Assembly: GCA_945866285.1 (NCBI GenBank)
Contig: CAMBHC010000075.1
Location: forward strand, 1 to 9,550
Reading direction: 5' to 3'
From: Candidatus Sulfopaludibacter sp. SbA3
GTDB taxonomy: Bacteria; Acidobacteriota; Vicinamibacteria; Vicinamibacterales; UBA2999
Length of the DNA: 9,550 nt
A program made the position numbers and the translations under genes. Below the pieces are notes generated by a model, which was not told where the DNA came from, made no database searches, and was given only the letters and a program-made list of their open reading frames with translations. Position 1 is the stretch's first letter. The number at the start of each line of letters is the position of its first letter. Of this stretch, positions 6,442 to 9,550 are shown piece by piece.

Positions 6442-6447
6442 GAGGTG
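6442..6447 (+). promoter_or_regulatory. Ribosome binding site deciding the start of the small Cys-rich gene
   Basis: GAGGTG is a six-base match to the anti-Shine-Dalgarno complement and lies 5 nt before the ATG at 6453. The same frame is open back into the amidohydrolase gene at 6222, and this site argues that the true start is 6453. Confidence 0.65.
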
Positions 6448-6452
6448 GCGAG

Positions 6453-6722
6453 ATGAGCTGCACCAAGCATTTCTTGAACCTGGAATGGGAACACCATCAA
6501 TGGCGTCCGCGCGTCGTTGACGCCGAGGTTCTGGCAGCCGAGGAAGCCGACATGTGGGGCAAGCCGGTATTTCGCGACTACGTGCGCTGCGACAAGCAGG
6601 AAGTCTGCGAGAACTGCGGCGCGGTCCGTCACGAAAAGAGCTGCGTGTGCGAGCCCGGCAAGGCCGAACGGTGTAACGCCTACCTCGCCTGGCGTGCCGA
6701 GAAGGGCCCGGTCGCGAAGTAG
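6453..6722 (+). CDS. Small Cys-rich protein, probable zinc-binding, function unknown
   Basis: I do not recognise a named family for this 89-residue protein. It has seven cysteines: Cys3, then Cys46, Cys52, Cys55, Cys64, Cys66 and Cys74. The spacing around CENCG (52-56) and CVCEPGK (64-70) suggests a compact zinc-ribbon-like or treble-clef-like metal site in the C-terminal half. The N-terminal half is aromatic- and acid-rich (LEWEHHQWRPRV, VLAAEEADMWGKP). There is no signal peptide or membrane segment, so it is likely cytoplasmic. A good Shine-Dalgarno supports the start. It lies downstream of a terminator, so it probably has its own promoter in 6341-6440, although none is clear. Its stop is 4 bp from the convergent oxyR stop. 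Proximity to oxyR-katG raises the untested idea of a redox-sensitive zinc protein. Confidence 0.72.
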   Translation: MSCTKHFLNLEWEHHQWRPRVVDAEVLAAEEADMWGKPVFRDYVRCDKQEVCENCGAVRHEKSCVCEPGKAERCNAYLAWRAEKGPVAK

Positions 6723-6726
6723 CCGG

Positions 6727-7626
6727 TCAGCTGCGGGTTCGCCACGCCTTGCGAATCACGCCCGCCACGGCGGCAAGCGGTTGTCCCAGCGCGCTACCCT
6801 TGCGCCATGCGAGCACGATGGTGCGGGTCGGCGCCGGGCGCTTGAACGCGCGAACCGCCAGTTGGCCGCGCCGGTTTTCGACCGCCACCGCCATCCTCGG
6901 CAGGAGTGTCACGCCCGTTCCCGCCCCGACCATCTGGACGAGTGTGGACAGGCCGGTGGCGCTCAGGTTGCCTTCGTGCGCGCCGGCGGCGCCGCAGAAC
7001 GCCAGGGCCTGGTCGCGAAAGCAGTGGCCGTCTTCAAGCAGCAGGACGGTCACGCCCTTGAGCACGGCCGACGCGGCTGGGGACGCGCTCTTCAGCAACG
7101 GATGCCCGGGCGCGGCGGCCAGCACGAACGGGTCGTCACCAAGGACCGCAGAGTCGAGGCCGCCGACCCGCGGGTCGTGCGCCACGATCGCGGCGTCGAT
7201 GCGCGCCTCGGCGATCTGTTTCACCAGCGTCTGGGTCTTGTCTTCGCTCCAGACGATGGCGAGGTTCGGGAGGGCGTGATGCAGCGCCGGCGCCACCTCG
7301 GGCAGCAGATACGGACACACGGTGGGAATGACGCCGACGCGCAGCGTGCCGCTCAGCGGATCGGCCTGCTGGCGGGCGGCCTCGTTCACGTCGGCGGCCG
7401 CCACCAGTACCTGACGGGCGCGCACCAGCACGGCCCCGCCGGCGGCGGTCAGGCGCACGCCGCGGGCATCGCGCTCGAACAGTTGTACGCCGAGCGCCTG
7501 TTCGAGGCGGGCCACCTGCGCGCTCAGCGACGGCTGCGATACGTGACAGGCCTCGGCGGCGCGGCGAAACCCGCGCAGCTCGGCGACCGCGACGAAGTAC
7601 TGCAGCTGCCGCACGGAATACGGCAT
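6727..7626 (-). CDS. oxyR: LysR-type peroxide sensor and transcription activator OxyR
   Basis: Taken from the ATG at 7626 this is a 299-residue LysR-family regulator. The N-terminal winged helix-turn-helix (QLQYFVAVAELRGFRRAAEA, then HVSQPSLSAQVARLEQALG) binds DNA. The C-terminal periplasmic-binding-like domain starts near residue 95. The OxyR signature is unmistakable: LLLEDGHCFRDQALAFC, with Cys202 and Cys211 nine residues apart, matching E. coli Cys199 and Cys208 that form the peroxide-induced disulfide. It is followed by the conserved ATxLxTLxxMVxAGxGxTLLP segment. Alternative starts at 7644 (ATG) and 7650 (GTG) would add 6 or 8 residues. They fall inside the OxyR-like operator, and 7626 matches the family N-terminus better. 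It is divergent from katG, the classical target, and probably represses its own promoter. Confidence 0.94.
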   Translation of the reverse strand: MPYSVRQLQYFVAVAELRGFRRAAEACHVSQPSLSAQVARLEQALGVQLFERDARGVRLTAAGGAVLVRARQVLVAAADVNEAARQQADPLSGTLRVGVIPTVCPYLLPEVAPALHHALPNLAIVWSEDKTQTLVKQIAEARIDAAIVAHDPRVGGLDSAVLGDDPFVLAAAPGHPLLKSASPAASAVLKGVTVLLLEDGHCFRDQALAFCGAAGAHEGNLSATGLSTLVQMVGAGTGVTLLPRMAVAVENRRGQLAVRAFKRPAPTRTIVLAWRKGSALGQPLAAVAGVIRKAWRTRS

Positions 7627-7642
7627 GGTGTCCCACAACGCC

Positions 7643-7679
7643 ATAGCCACAGACTATCACTTGAACAGAAACGATATCT
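7643..7679. promoter_or_regulatory. OxyR-type operator between oxyR and katG
   Basis: ATAG-N7-CTAT (7643-7657) is an exact match to the outer bases of one half of the known OxyR site (ATAGntnnnanCTAT-N7-ATAGntnnnanCTAT). After the expected 7-bp spacer, a degenerate second half begins with ACAG (7665-7668) and ends with ATCT (7676-7679). The inner T and A positions of the first half are not conserved. The total span of 37 bp equals the consensus span. The right edge abuts the katG -35 region, as expected for direct contact with RNA polymerase. Confidence 0.6.
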
Positions 7680-7708
7680 TGGATCCGCAGGCGGCGCGTC
7701 CATATACT
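7679..7708 (+). promoter_or_regulatory. Predicted katG promoter
   Basis: TATACT (7703-7708) is a good -10 hexamer. TTGGAT (7679-7684) is a poor -35 with 18-bp spacing, as is common for activator-dependent promoters. Transcription would start near 7715, leaving about 20 nt of leader that includes AGGAG at 7718-7722, 12 nt before the katG ATG. Confidence 0.55.
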
Positions 7709-7734
7709 GCCTGCACTAGGAGAAAGTACGAATC

Positions 7735-9550
<1,816 letters not shown>

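Noticed and set aside
6222..6452. Upstream extension of the small Cys-rich gene into the amidohydrolase
   Set aside because: It overlaps the end of the amidohydrolase and crosses a strong terminator. A Shine-Dalgarno sits directly before the ATG at 6453.
7627..7650. Longer OxyR N-terminus from ATG 7644 or GTG 7650
   Set aside because: The extra residues do not fit the OxyR family start and the codons lie in the predicted operator. The alternative is kept open in the gene entry.

Overview
The window is high-GC bacterial DNA with strong G/C preference at third codon positions. It is densely coding and holds eight protein genes on both strands. No rRNA, tRNA, CRISPR array or insertion sequence was seen. 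Signal-peptide M1 aminopeptidase and amidohydrolase genes in tandem, the codon use and the protein style fit an Acidobacteriota (Vicinamibacteria-like) genome. That placement is inference from family resemblance, not something the sequence proves.

Layout from left to right. Positions 1-78 hold no confident gene but contain a perfect 9-bp hairpin. A YbaK/EbsC-type Cys-tRNA(Pro) deacylase (79-546, minus) diverges from a class I/II PLP aminotransferase (567-1838, plus) across only 20 bp. The aminotransferase stop codon lies inside a GC-only tandem repeat of period 20, followed by an inverted repeat. It faces a [2Fe-2S] ferredoxin (1941-2297, minus). Between the ferredoxin and the next gene is about 200 bp that appears to hold the C-terminal remnant of a lost minus-strand gene (about 2357-2500). 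Then come a secreted M1-family metallo-aminopeptidase (2505-5072, plus) and, 20 bp further on, a secreted metal-dependent amidohydrolase (5093-6301, plus). This pair reads as a two-gene peptide-degradation operon and ends in a strong intrinsic terminator. A small Cys-rich protein of unknown function follows (6453-6722, plus).

The right end is an oxidative-stress module. An OxyR-type LysR regulator (6727-7626, minus) carries both redox cysteines. It is divergent from catalase-peroxidase katG (7735 to beyond the window end, plus). The 108-bp intergenic region contains an ATAG-N7-CTAT half-operator, with a weaker second half at the spacing known for OxyR, directly abutting the katG -35 region. 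This supports direct peroxide-dependent activation of katG and probable oxyR autoregulation.

A recurring pattern: three promoter-proximal genes (aminotransferase, ferredoxin, aminopeptidase) have a -10-like hexamer 6-9 nt before the start codon and no Shine-Dalgarno sequence. Their transcripts may therefore be leaderless. The operon-internal amidohydrolase, the small Cys-rich gene and katG have recognisable ribosome binding sites. No wholly new multi-gene system was found. The most unusual items are the tandem repeat across a stop codon, the gene remnant that now carries a promoter, the Cys-rich small protein and the apparent leaderless architecture.
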